Shown: in pieces, positions 1-6,619 of the stretch
Layout: every line of letters starts with the position of its first letter
How positions within the stretch are numbered: position 1 is the stretch's first letter
Source: Methanosarcinales archaeon
GTDB taxonomy: Archaea > Halobacteriota > Methanosarcinia > Methanosarcinales > Methanogasteraceae
Length of the DNA: 7,343 bases
Assembly: GCA_030594905.1 (NCBI GenBank)
Contig: JAUVEF010000057.1
Span: forward strand, 1 to 7,343
Direction: 5' to 3'
The notes under the pieces: generated by a model
Seen by the model: the letters and a program-made list of their open reading frames with translations, nothing else
Databases searched by the model: none
Told to the model about the DNA's origin: nothing
Made by a program: the position numbers and the translations under genes

Positions 1-366
1 GCGCACTCCGGCATCAATTGCCATCTGTAGCTCGTTTAACGTCTTTGAATTACCATTAAAAAGAATCCGATCAGGCGGAATGCCTGCGAGGAGTGCTGCA
101 TAGAGTTCGCCGTCAGAGAAGACGTCCGCGCCAGCCCCTTCGGATGCAAGGATCCGCAGGATCGCAAGATTCCAGTTCGCCTTTGCTGCGTAGTATATGT
201 CCGCATCAGGAAACGCCCCCCTGAATGTGCGGAAGTTTCTGCGCACGCGGTCCTCGTCGAGTACATACAGCGGCGTACCGTACTCCTGTGTGAGTGAGAT
301 GGTATCAACGCCGCCGATGGTGAGGTGGTGGTTCTGTATTCTGAGATGATCGCTTATTTCGGACAT
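1..366 (-). CDS. lysA: Diaminopimelate decarboxylase, N-terminal 122 residues (cut by window edge)
   Basis: This is the N-terminal part of a PLP-dependent group IV decarboxylase. Known family role: converts meso-diaminopimelate to L-lysine plus CO2 in the cytoplasm, the last step of the DAP route to lysine. Seen: residues 30-36 (GTPLYVL) form the usual N-terminal strand; YYAAKAN at 58-64 carries the PLP Schiff-base lysine (K62); GADVFSDGEL (79-88) and FNGNSK (103-108) match the conserved barrel motifs of LysA. The ATG at 366 is supported by AGGAG at 372-376, five bases upstream. The frame stays open to base 1, so the C-terminal two thirds, with the substrate-binding CESxD motif, are missing. 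It lies 153 bases behind nop5 on the same strand and probably has its own promoter. Alternative: a related PLP decarboxylase (ornithine/arginine or carboxynorspermidine type), less likely from the motif wording. Confidence 0.88.
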   Translation of the reverse strand, partial: MSEISDHLRIQNHHLTIGGVDTISLTQEYGTPLYVLDEDRVRRNFRTFRGAFPDADIYYAAKANWNLAILRILASEGAGADVFSDGELYAALLAGIPPDRILFNGNSKTLNELQMAIDAGVR

Positions 367-371
367 TGGTA

Positions 372-376
372 CTCCT
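372..376 (-). promoter_or_regulatory. Shine-Dalgarno site of lysA
   Basis: The minus strand reads AGGAG here, with five bases before the ATG at 366. It fixes the lysA start, since no other methionine in frame near the N-terminus has such a site. Confidence 0.65.
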
Positions 377-393
377 AAGTATGAAATATTACA

Positions 394-403
394 GATATAA
401 AAA
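394..403 (-). promoter_or_regulatory. Possible TATA box of lysA
   Basis: The minus strand reads TTTTTATATC. A start about 25 bases downstream would fall near 372-376, giving a very short leader that barely contains the Shine-Dalgarno site. A second TATA-like string (CTTAAG, near 424-429) would give a leader of about 35 bases, so which one is used is unclear. Confidence 0.35.
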
Positions 404-436
404 GAAACATCAGTTCCAAACTACTTAAGAGTTTTC

Positions 437-441
437 AAAAA
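437..441 (-). terminator. Possible T-tract terminator after nop5
   Basis: The minus strand has a TTTTT run about 80 bases beyond the nop5 stop, the kind of U-rich signal archaeal RNA polymerase terminates on. There is no convincing hairpin. The rest of the 367-519 gap holds only the lysA promoter region and no gene. Confidence 0.3.
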
Positions 442-519
442 TGGTGCAGGGTACATGGTTCCCGCCCGACAGCCCGGTTTACTGAATCGTTATCGTTCGA
501 CCCATCACGTTCTTGGAAA

Positions 520-1323
520 TCACTGCTTCCGCTTGATCTCTTTGACTCGAGCGTTCAAACTCTGGCTAAGCTCCTCTCGCACCTCCGCCTCGGCACTGTC
601 GCTGTAATAGTCGATACGTGCGGCGATCGCCAGTTTCGAGGCGACCATACGTGCGATTTTGCCGCGCAGGTGGCGAGGGGACGCGTGGATAAGGGGGTGC
701 CTGAAGATGATGCCGTGCTTTGGCGGGGAGGCTCCGCGCAGGTGGCGAAACATCGCCCGGTTCGCACCAAGCACCTGCAGGCGGCTTGCGGGCATCCGGG
801 ATAGTTTATCGAGCCCGCCTGCGATGGCAAGCAGCCTTGCAGCAAGCAGTGGACCTGCAAGGTGTGTAAGATTTGGGGAAACGCGGGGCATCTGATCCTG
901 AATATGTGTAACAAGCAGTTTTTTGCTCTCGCTTATGTCCAGTATATTCTGTGCAAGGCTGCGCATAGCATCCGGGACGTTATTATGGCGATCTTCCACG
1001 ATCTTCCTGGCAAGTTCTCTTGACTCGGGGATTGACCCCTGGTAAAAAGAATACCATTCAAACAGACGCTCACTGAGGAGGTTTGAGACTTCGTTCAGCG
1101 TGTCAAGCGCTTCGATGTCCTGGATAACTCGTTTATCCCCTGATGCAAACAACGGAAGTGAAATTTGCTTTTTTGCAAGTCTGGTGGCTACCTCATGCAG
1201 TAAAATTCGATATTCCTCTTCTGAACTGACAACCCCTGCATCGAACAACCACGCACGAAGATTTGTTACCGGACTCTTCAAGCCCGGTAATAACCTGCGA
1301 ACAATCGCAGATGGATCTGCCAT
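520..1323 (-). CDS. nop5: Nop5 (Nop56/58-like) core protein of box C/D sRNP
   Basis: A 267-residue archaeal Nop5. Known role: scaffold of the box C/D guide RNP, bridging L7Ae-bound guide RNA and the methyltransferase fibrillarin for 2'-O-methylation of rRNA and tRNA. Seen: a divergent N-terminal domain (about 1-75), a mostly helical, likely coiled-coil section (about 80-145, including FEWYSF at 88-93), then a textbook Nop domain at about 151-240 with GPLLAARLLAIAGG (157-170), QVLGANRAMFRHLR (183-196), PPKHGIIFRHPLIH (200-213) and RGKIARMVASKLAIAARID (220-238). The C-terminus ends in a short basic tail, without the long Lys-rich tail of eukaryotic homologues. The start has AAGGA six or so bases upstream, and the preceding gene stops one base before it, so the two are almost surely cotranscribed. 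Fibrillarin, often the next gene in archaea, is absent: lysA follows. Confidence 0.93.
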   Translation of the reverse strand: MADPSAIVRRLLPGLKSPVTNLRAWLFDAGVVSSEEEYRILLHEVATRLAKKQISLPLFASGDKRVIQDIEALDTLNEVSNLLSERLFEWYSFYQGSIPESRELARKIVEDRHNNVPDAMRSLAQNILDISESKKLLVTHIQDQMPRVSPNLTHLAGPLLAARLLAIAGGLDKLSRMPASRLQVLGANRAMFRHLRGASPPKHGIIFRHPLIHASPRHLRGKIARMVASKLAIAARIDYYSDSAEAEVREELSQSLNARVKEIKRKQ

Positions 1324-1324
1324 T

Positions 1325-1747
1325 TCAATCCTTGATCAAGACCGGTACATGTGCCTCGCGTGTGAACATGATCGGCAGAACATTCAGCACCCCAAGCAGG
1401 TCGCCCTCCTCGACCTCACCAGTCTCTTGCCCGAGTATGTATGCAACCTTGATGCACCGGTCACTCTCAACAGGCGCAATACCTGCTCCTGATCCGACAC
1501 GCACAACCGACGCGAGTGCGTGAGGGGAAAATGCGCACAGAATGGCGAGCAAATCACTCTGCAAAACGATCTCCCTGATCCTGATCTTCTCAAACGCACC
1601 CTTTGCAATCGTTAGGTTCTCATCTGCGACAACCATCTCCCACTTGGCGCGGGTCGCTAGCGTGAATTCGTAAGGTGCTGCCTCGACCCTGACTCTTTTT
1701 GGTCCCTGGTCGGTTGAAGAAACTATCTGTATGGTTTGAGATGCCAT
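1325..1747 (-). CDS. DUF22-like archaeal protein of unknown function
   Basis: A 140-residue soluble protein with no signal peptide or membrane segment. The wording of its central part (ATRAKWEMVVADE near residues 31-43, then a run toward VVRVGSGAG and EEGDLLGVLNVLPI near the C-terminus) resembles the archaeal DUF22 family. That assignment is from memory of the family, and no biochemical function is established for it. The strand-rich pattern with a GDLLGVL turn suggests a small beta-barrel, which is inference. The open frame continues upstream to 1816, but ATG 1747 is preferred: the conserved part begins just after it, and a TATA-like box lies 25 bases upstream, consistent with a leaderless or near-leaderless message. 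GAGG at 1750-1753 is only two bases from the ATG. It is the first gene of a two-gene unit with nop5 (one base between stop and start), hinting at an RNA-related or housekeeping role. Confidence 0.75.
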   Translation of the reverse strand: MASQTIQIVSSTDQGPKRVRVEAAPYEFTLATRAKWEMVVADENLTIAKGAFEKIRIREIVLQSDLLAILCAFSPHALASVVRVGSGAGIAPVESDRCIKVAYILGQETGEVEEGDLLGVLNVLPIMFTREAHVPVLIKD

Positions 1748-1768
1748 GTCCTCACATAATGATTTATG

Positions 1769-1776
1769 ATATAATA
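1769..1776 (-). promoter_or_regulatory. TATA box of the DUF22-nop5 unit
   Basis: The minus strand reads TATTATAT here. Its centre is about 25 bases from the ATG at 1747, the normal archaeal TATA-to-start distance, so the message would begin at or next to the start codon. Confidence 0.5.
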
Positions 1777-1837
1777 GTTTTTCCAAAAACGGCAAAGCCG
1801 GAAAAAGGGAGTACATAGAAGTGCGCTCGCCTGTTCA

Positions 1838-1849
1838 TGACGTGCGTCA
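1838..1849. repeat. Small perfect inverted repeat in the divergent promoter region
   Basis: TGACG-TG-CGTCA: five-base arms with a two-base centre. It lies between the two divergent promoters, about 65-90 bases from each TATA box. A regulator site is possible, but arms this short also occur by chance. The remainder of 1748-1997 holds only promoter elements and no gene. Confidence 0.3.
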
Positions 1850-1941
1850 GCCCAACAACAGTCAGAATCTCCAAAATATCCCCCCCAATTTTCTCGAACA
1901 AAATCAGGATAACTACGGCCTATTTCGAAGTTTAAGCAAAG

Positions 1942-1950
1942 CATATATCC
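1942..1950 (+). promoter_or_regulatory. TATA box of the macroglobulin gene
   Basis: CATATATCC preceded by a purine-rich stretch (AAGCAAAG) that could be the BRE. Transcription would start near 1972-1976, leaving a leader of about 22-26 bases that contains the ribosome binding site. Confidence 0.55.
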
Positions 1951-1986
1951 AATTAACCCACAATTTCCATTGTACCCGATCTGAAA

Positions 1987-1991
1987 GGTGA
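1987..1991 (+). promoter_or_regulatory. Shine-Dalgarno site of the macroglobulin gene
   Basis: GGTGA, six bases before ATG 1998. Together with the lipoprotein signal that begins directly at this ATG, it fixes the start. Confidence 0.65.
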
Positions 1992-1997
1992 ATCGCA

Positions 1998-4900
1998 ATG
2001 AGAAAAGCAGTAGTATCTGGCATTCTGTCACTGACATGCATCGCAGTGCTTGTCGTGTCAGGCTGCATCGAGACCGGTACTTCCTCTGACAGGGGCAACG
2101 ATACGCCCGCCGAGGCTGCCGATTACCTGATACTTGCTCCAAAGACACTCTTTGTCGGAAGTGAGAGTTCAATTAGCATGTCTGCGTTTACAGGCGACGA
2201 ACACATCCCTGCCGAACGGCACATTGAGTGCGCGCTTCTGGATGGCAACAAAACGAAAGTTTCTCTCGTTCGCGCATCAACAAGCGAATCCGGGCATTCA
2301 GTCGCACGATTCGATGTTCCTCTAATCAAGGAAGGCACGTATTCGCTGGTTGCAGAGCCTGTTGGTACTGATGAGTCATACACTGCAACAGTCAGGGTTT
2401 TGAAGAGCAACCCCCTCTTTATCGAGACTGATAAGCCAATCTACAAGCCCGGACAGACGATCCACGGCAGACTCCTCCTCCTGAACAATAACCTCCTACC
2501 ACTTGCAGATTCCGTGGAACTGGAGATTGCCGACGCGAAAGGGATCAAAGTCTTTCGGGAGACGCTTGTCACGAATGATTTCGGCGTAGCCACGTTTGAT
2601 CTGCCACTATCCACAGAGCCAAATCTTGGAACATGGAAGATCAAAGCAGTCACTGGCGAATCAAATGCGGTCCTGGATCTCCTGGTCGAGCGCTACGTGC
2701 TCCCCAAGTTTGGGATCGAGTCAGATATGGGGAAAGACTGGTTCCTTGTCTCTGACCTGATCACAGGCACAGTCTCTGCGAACTACTTCTTCGGAAAGTC
2801 GGTCGAGGGTTCTCTTGAGATCAAGGCGTCAAAGTATGTCGGCACCTGGGAAACTTACGCCACATACAGCGCCATTCTCGAGAACGGCTCTGCCGAGTTC
2901 GAACTGCCAGCAGTCGAGTGGATCGCAGGGACTTACGGCGCAGGCGGTCAGGGCAGCCTCATGCTGAACATTTCGGTCAAAGATACGGGAAATCATACTG
3001 AGACTACGACAGAACTCCTGAAAATCGTGGAATCGGACATGATTCTCCATCTGATCCCCGAATCCGGCATCGTGAAGCCAGGACTCCCATTTGAGGTACT
3101 GGTCGTGACAGAAGACCCTGACGGAAACCCAATCAATGCGGACGTTGATATGAGAACCACATTCCATCAGGAGGGTTACACTGAAACCAGTAGAGAAGAT
3201 GCTGTTTTGACTGAAAATGGGGTTGCTATCGTGAGTTATGTCATCCCGGGTAATTGCACAGGCACCCTCATCGAGGCAACGTGCTGTGACACGAGCGGCT
3301 CAACCGTGTGGCAGTTTGTGGATCTTGATGCTGCGTACTCCCCTGGTGCAAGCTTCATCCACATCGCACAGACAAGCGATGGCGTGCCACATGTCGGCGA
3401 CACGATCAACTTTGCCATACGCTCGACCAACCCGGGCACGGTATTTTATGACATCTACGCGAATGGTAGAACCGTGTACTCGGGCACTGGTGAGCGATCA
3501 GAGATTACAGTTCGGGTCACACCACAGATGAGTCCATCCGCAAAGATCGTGGCATATATGATCAACCCGAATTGCGAAGTCTCTGCCGATGTCCTACCGT
3601 TTGACGTTCGTTTCGAGACGAGCGTCGATCTAACGTCGGATTTTGATAGTGAGACCGTATCCCCTGGTGATTCCGTGCGAGTTGCCTTTGACGCAGGGGA
3701 AAAGTCGATGATCGGCATTGCAATCGTTGACGAATCGGTCTATGCGCTGAGTGCTGGCAGGCTCAACCTCAAGCAGGTCTTTGACGAACTGGAAAAGCGG
3801 TTCATGGAACCTCAGATCGAGATCCATCCGGAATATGGCTATTATGACCGGCGTATCGGAACTTACGAGATTCTGGATGATGCAGGCATGCAAGTGCTCG
3901 CATCGTCGTCGTTTAAGATTCCGAAGATGCCTGAGTCAGAAATGCAGGTTCCGGGTGCAGTGGGGAAGTGGAAAGGGGGCGCAAACAGGGAGTTTGCGAT
4001 GGACGTGGCGGTTGAGGAAAGTTTGGATGGGTCATCGGCGGTGGACGAGATGATGGGGGCGCCTGTGCCCGGTACTGCACCAAACGCGGCAGAGACTGGC
4101 GAACTCGCAGTGGTCAAGCGCGTGCGCCAGTTCTTCCCAGAGACATGGCTCTGGCTGCCGGACATCCTCACCGACGAAAGTGGTCGTACATACATCGATC
4201 TCACCGCACCGGACAGCATCACGACGTGGCAGCTTCATGCAGTCTCGTCATCAGATGCGGGCATCGGGATATCAGAGGACAGTCTCACTGTATTCCAGGA
4301 GTTCTTCCTCGAGCCCGATCTCCCATTCTCTGTTACCCGCGGAGAAATATTCCCTGTCCGGGCGCAGGTCTACAACTACCTCGATACGCCGCAGAATGTT
4401 AGATTAACACTCTCTTCCGGCGGATGGTTCAATAGCATCGGCGATGATGTGGCAAGCGTGTTGATTGGCGCAAACAGCGTGGAAGATGTTAGTTTCACGA
4501 TTACGCCAACAAAAATCGGCACCCATGCTATAGAAATCACAGCACAGACTGAAATGATGGCTGATGCCGTGAAAAAGGATATCATCGTTGAGGCAGAGGG
4601 GACGAGGCAGGAGATCGTTGAGAACGGAAATCTGGAAGCGGGCAGCACCACGATTGATGCCGCGCTTCCTCAGGGAATTGTTTCTAATTCCGGGGTTGTT
4701 CTGGTTAGTTTTACGCCAAGCATTGTTGCACAGACGATAAATGGCATAGATAGCCTCCTCGATATGCCGTATGGTTGTGGCGAACAGAACATGATCATGT
4801 TTGCGCCCGATGTTGAGATCCTTCGTTATCTCAAGGCGACTGACCAGACCAACCCCGAGATTCAGGCAAAAGCTGAACTCTTTATCACAACTGGCTATCA

Positions 4901-6239
4901 GCGCCAGCTCACATTCAGGCACAACGACGGCTCGTTCTCCGCCTTCGGCGAGGGTGGGGGCGAGGGCGGCAGCCTCTGGCTCACTGCGTTTGTGCTGAAC
5001 TCGTTTTCAAGCGCACGGGACGTGACCTCTATCGACGACTCGATTCTTGCAGAGGCTTCAGACTGGATCTGCGCCCACCAGAATGCGGACGGTTCATGGG
5101 ACTCGGTCGGTTTCATCTGTCATGAGGAGATGATTGGCGGAATGGGGGGCAGATATGCACTCACAAGTTTCGTTGGAATTGCACTCGCCGAATACGGGGA
5201 AGCGGAGACCCTGGTCCTCAAACAGGTGCAGACATACCTCGAAGATAACTTAGACGACCAGACCGATCCTTATTCACTTGCGATAGGCTCGGTCGCACTC
5301 CGAAAACTCGAAAGCCCGACCGCTGACGCAGCGCTTGAGAAGCTCGTGGCGATTGCAAAGGAAGATGAAAACGGCGTCTACTGGGGACCGGACGAGACCC
5401 CCGTTAGTGAATCGGAATCTGACACGGATTCAGGTCCATTCAGGTATGGTCACACGCCTTCGAGCAAGAACATCGAGATCACGGCTTATGCAGCGCTTGC
5501 CCTGATTGATGCAGAGCATCTGCTTGCAAACGATGCCATCAAATGGATCGCATCCCAGCGAAACTCGCTTGGGGGATTTTCATCGACACAAGATACGGTT
5601 ATGGCACTAAAAGCACTGATGACCGCAGCAACAATGCAGGGCAGGGATATCGACGCCACTGTATCAGTATCTGCTGACGGCGCCAACATCAAGGAGATCG
5701 GAATTGATGCAGGGAACTTTGATGTGCTTCAGACCGTCCGGGTGCCGGATGGTGCAGCCTGGGTGCAGCTTACGCTTACTGGAACCGGAGAAGTAAATTA
5801 TCAACTGGTAAAGCGGTTCAACACGCTACTTCCGGAAATTTCACCGGTATCTGACCTACAACTGGATATCATCTACGATGCAACCGATGTTGCGGTAAAT
5901 GATATCGTGACCGCTCACACGCGGGTCATATACACCGGAGCCGCCGATTCCACGGGCATGATGATTGTGGATGTTGCTGTACCAACCGGATTTACGCCGG
6001 TCACAGGGAGTCTGGAACGGCTGGTTGCTGATGGCACGATCATGCGCTACGAAATCGCGGGTAGGAAAGCCATTATATACGTTCTTGACCTGCCACGGGG
6101 AACGGAACTCTCGTTTGACATCGAGATGCGGGCGCTCTTCCCGGTAAAGGCGATCATACCTGACAGCCGGGCGTATTCGTACTACGACCCCGAGGTCTGT
6201 GCAGGTGTACGGGGCGGAGAGATTGTAGTTGGTGTGTAA
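1998..6239 (+). CDS. Complement/alpha-2-macroglobulin family thioester lipoprotein
   Basis: A 1413-residue surface protein. An N-terminal signal with lipobox VSGC (Cys23) predicts lipid anchoring on the outer face of the membrane. Domains read in order: MG1 (about 42-135); MG2 opening with FIETDKPIYKPGQ (141-153); MG3 after YVLPKF (233-238); MG4 from about 347; MG5 from about 450; MG6 from about 541 with VDESVYAL (577-584); a low-complexity, Cys-free bait-like insert (about 640-705); PETWLW (714-719); MG7; a CUB-like split region; a thioester domain (about 905-1225) with PYGCGEQNM (Cys927 to Gln930), GYQRQL, SAFGEGG, WLTAFV and HEEMIGG (His1042, Glu1044); and a C-terminal MG8/receptor-binding-like domain (about 1283-1413, with AYSYYDPE). 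Family knowledge: proteolysis exposes the Cys-Gln thioester, which bonds covalently to a nearby protease or surface. Length and wording match metazoan A2M/TEP/C3 better than bacterial YfhM-type proteins. No bacterial partner gene (pbpC) is adjacent. The target is unknown. Confidence 0.95.
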   Translation: MRKAVVSGILSLTCIAVLVVSGCIETGTSSDRGNDTPAEAADYLILAPKTLFVGSESSISMSAFTGDEHIPAERHIECALLDGNKTKVSLVRASTSESGHSVARFDVPLIKEGTYSLVAEPVGTDESYTATVRVLKSNPLFIETDKPIYKPGQTIHGRLLLLNNNLLPLADSVELEIADAKGIKVFRETLVTNDFGVATFDLPLSTEPNLGTWKIKAVTGESNAVLDLLVERYVLPKFGIESDMGKDWFLVSDLITGTVSANYFFGKSVEGSLEIKASKYVGTWETYATYSAILENGSAEFELPAVEWIAGTYGAGGQGSLMLNISVKDTGNHTETTTELLKIVESDMILHLIPESGIVKPGLPFEVLVVTEDPDGNPINADVDMRTTFHQEGYTETSREDAVLTENGVAIVSYVIPGNCTGTLIEATCCDTSGSTVWQFVDLDAAYSPGASFIHIAQTSDGVPHVGDTINFAIRSTNPGTVFYDIYANGRTVYSGTGERSEITVRVTPQMSPSAKIVAYMINPNCEVSADVLPFDVRFETSVDLTSDFDSETVSPGDSVRVAFDAGEKSMIGIAIVDESVYALSAGRLNLKQVFDELEKRFMEPQIEIHPEYGYYDRRIGTYEILDDAGMQVLASSSFKIPKMPESEMQVPGAVGKWKGGANREFAMDVAVEESLDGSSAVDEMMGAPVPGTAPNAAETGELAVVKRVRQFFPETWLWLPDILTDESGRTYIDLTAPDSITTWQLHAVSSSDAGIGISEDSLTVFQEFFLEPDLPFSVTRGEIFPVRAQVYNYLDTPQNVRLTLSSGGWFNSIGDDVASVLIGANSVEDVSFTITPTKIGTHAIEITAQTEMMADAVKKDIIVEAEGTRQEIVENGNLEAGSTTIDAALPQGIVSNSGVVLVSFTPSIVAQTINGIDSLLDMPYGCGEQNMIMFAPDVEILRYLKATDQTNPEIQAKAELFITTGYQRQLTFRHNDGSFSAFGEGGGEGGSLWLTAFVLNSFSSARDVTSIDDSILAEASDWICAHQNADGSWDSVGFICHEEMIGGMGGRYALTSFVGIALAEYGEAETLVLKQVQTYLEDNLDDQTDPYSLAIGSVALRKLESPTADAALEKLVAIAKEDENGVYWGPDETPVSESESDTDSGPFRYGHTPSSKNIEITAYAALALIDAEHLLANDAIKWIASQRNSLGGFSSTQDTVMALKALMTAATMQGRDIDATVSVSADGANIKEIGIDAGNFDVLQTVRVPDGAAWVQLTLTGTGEVNYQLVKRFNTLLPEISPVSDLQLDIIYDATDVAVNDIVTAHTRVIYTGAADSTGMMIVDVAVPTGFTPVTGSLERLVADGTIMRYEIAGRKAIIYVLDLPRGTELSFDIEMRALFPVKAIIPDSRAYSYYDPEVCAGVRGGEIVVGV
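6126..6239 (+). repeat. Direct repeat, copy 1 (inside the macroglobulin gene)
   Basis: The functional copy of the 114-base direct repeat whose degenerate partner lies 866 bases downstream. The two copies bracket the toxin-antitoxin cassette, so they could be the scar of a tandem gene duplication or the two ends left by integration at a gene 3' end. Confidence 0.8.
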
Positions 6240-6263
6240 GAGGGGGCAGTTAGGGTGGTTGGT

Positions 6264-6287
6264 TGGGCGATTCCCACCACTGTTTTT
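6264..6287 (+). terminator. Likely terminator of the macroglobulin gene
   Basis: A short TGGG/CCCA stem (6264-6267 with 6273-6276) precedes a TTTTT tract at 6283-6287. The T-tract alone would suffice in archaea. It overlaps the promoter of the next gene. Confidence 0.4.
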
Positions 6288-6293
6288 AAGATA
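6283..6293 (+). promoter_or_regulatory. TATA box of the toxin-antitoxin cassette
   Basis: TTTTTAAGATA, centred about 20-25 bases before ATG 6308. With no Shine-Dalgarno site ahead of that ATG, a leaderless message is likely. A palindrome sits directly downstream. Confidence 0.45.
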
Positions 6294-6307
6294 TTCTAAG
6301 TAGAATA
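6292..6307. promoter_or_regulatory. Perfect palindrome at the toxin-antitoxin promoter, candidate operator
   Basis: TATTCTA-AG-TAGAATA: seven-base perfect arms around a two-base centre, ending at the base before ATG 6308. It lies between the TATA-like box and the start codon, where a bound repressor would block transcription start. Toxin-antitoxin complexes commonly autoregulate through such sites; that this one does is inference. Confidence 0.5.
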
Positions 6308-6619
6308 ATGGAGATTATGTATAATATCCGGACACTGGAAAAATTGATAGATTATGGCATGGGAGACGGGTTGATTGATAAAACTCTTAGTAAACTTATA
6401 CAATATAAATCAAATGAGATGGAACGTGAATTGCAGGAATTGGAAGATTCCATGAAAAAATTCGAATCAAAATACAATATAGGTTCAGAAGCGTTCTATA
6501 AAAAATTTGAAGAAGGTAAATTTGGGGATGAAATGGATTTTTTTGAATGGCATGCTCTTTGCGATATGCACACGCGGATCATGAAACGGCTGAATATCGC
6601 AAAAGGGGGATATGATTGA
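6308..6619 (+). CDS. TumA-like antitoxin candidate
   Basis: A 103-residue, highly charged, mainly helical protein with no signal or membrane segment. Residues 36-56 are a likely coiled coil (repeated Glu/Leu/Lys). The segment from SEAFYKKFEEG (60-70) through GDEMDFFEWHAL (73-84) to MHTRIMKRL (87-95) matches the small partner protein that precedes TumE-type toxins, from memory of the family. It shows no obvious DNA-binding helix-turn-helix. ATG 6308 fits a leaderless message; ATG 6317 (residue 4) follows GGAG but with only three bases between. The last four bases overlap the toxin gene, implying translational coupling. Base composition is strikingly AT-rich (18 G/C in bases 6361-6420), unlike the macroglobulin gene, which suggests acquisition by transfer. 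Which of the pair is toxic is inferred from family naming. Confidence 0.65.
   Translation: MEIMYNIRTLEKLIDYGMGDGLIDKTLSKLIQYKSNEMERELQELEDSMKKFESKYNIGSEAFYKKFEEGKFGDEMDFFEWHALCDMHTRIMKRLNIAKGGYD

Noticed and set aside
36..308. 90-residue open frame on the minus strand
   Set aside because: It is a shifted frame of lysA; the true frame begins at ATG 366 and shows the conserved YYAAKAN and GNSK motifs.
555..914. 119-residue open frame on the minus strand
   Set aside because: Shadow of nop5 in another frame, rich in Cys, Arg and Ser, without recognisable motifs.
1100..1523. Plus-strand open frames of 130 and 86 residues
   Set aside because: They lie antisense to nop5 and the DUF22 gene, both well supported, and have no ribosome binding site or domain pattern.
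1790..1800. CGGC-AAA-GCCG hairpin near the DUF22 promoter
   Set aside because: A four-base stem without a T-tract or clear regulatory placement is expected by chance.
1748..1816. Longer DUF22 start at 1816 (23 extra residues)
   Set aside because: The extension covers the TATA-like box and has no ribosome binding site; ATG 1747 fits promoter spacing and the conserved part.
1723..2172. 149-residue minus-strand open frame across the divergent promoter region
   Set aside because: It overlaps the macroglobulin start and the DUF22 gene, has an implausible composition and crosses both promoters.
3863..4222. 119-residue minus-strand open frame opposite the bait-like region
   Set aside because: A Ser/Pro-rich antisense shadow; the sense frame is continuous and in family register.
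4404..4922. 172-residue minus-strand open frame opposite the macroglobulin gene
   Set aside because: It is the longest antisense frame but lies opposite the conserved MG7/thioester region; its composition is that of a shadow frame.
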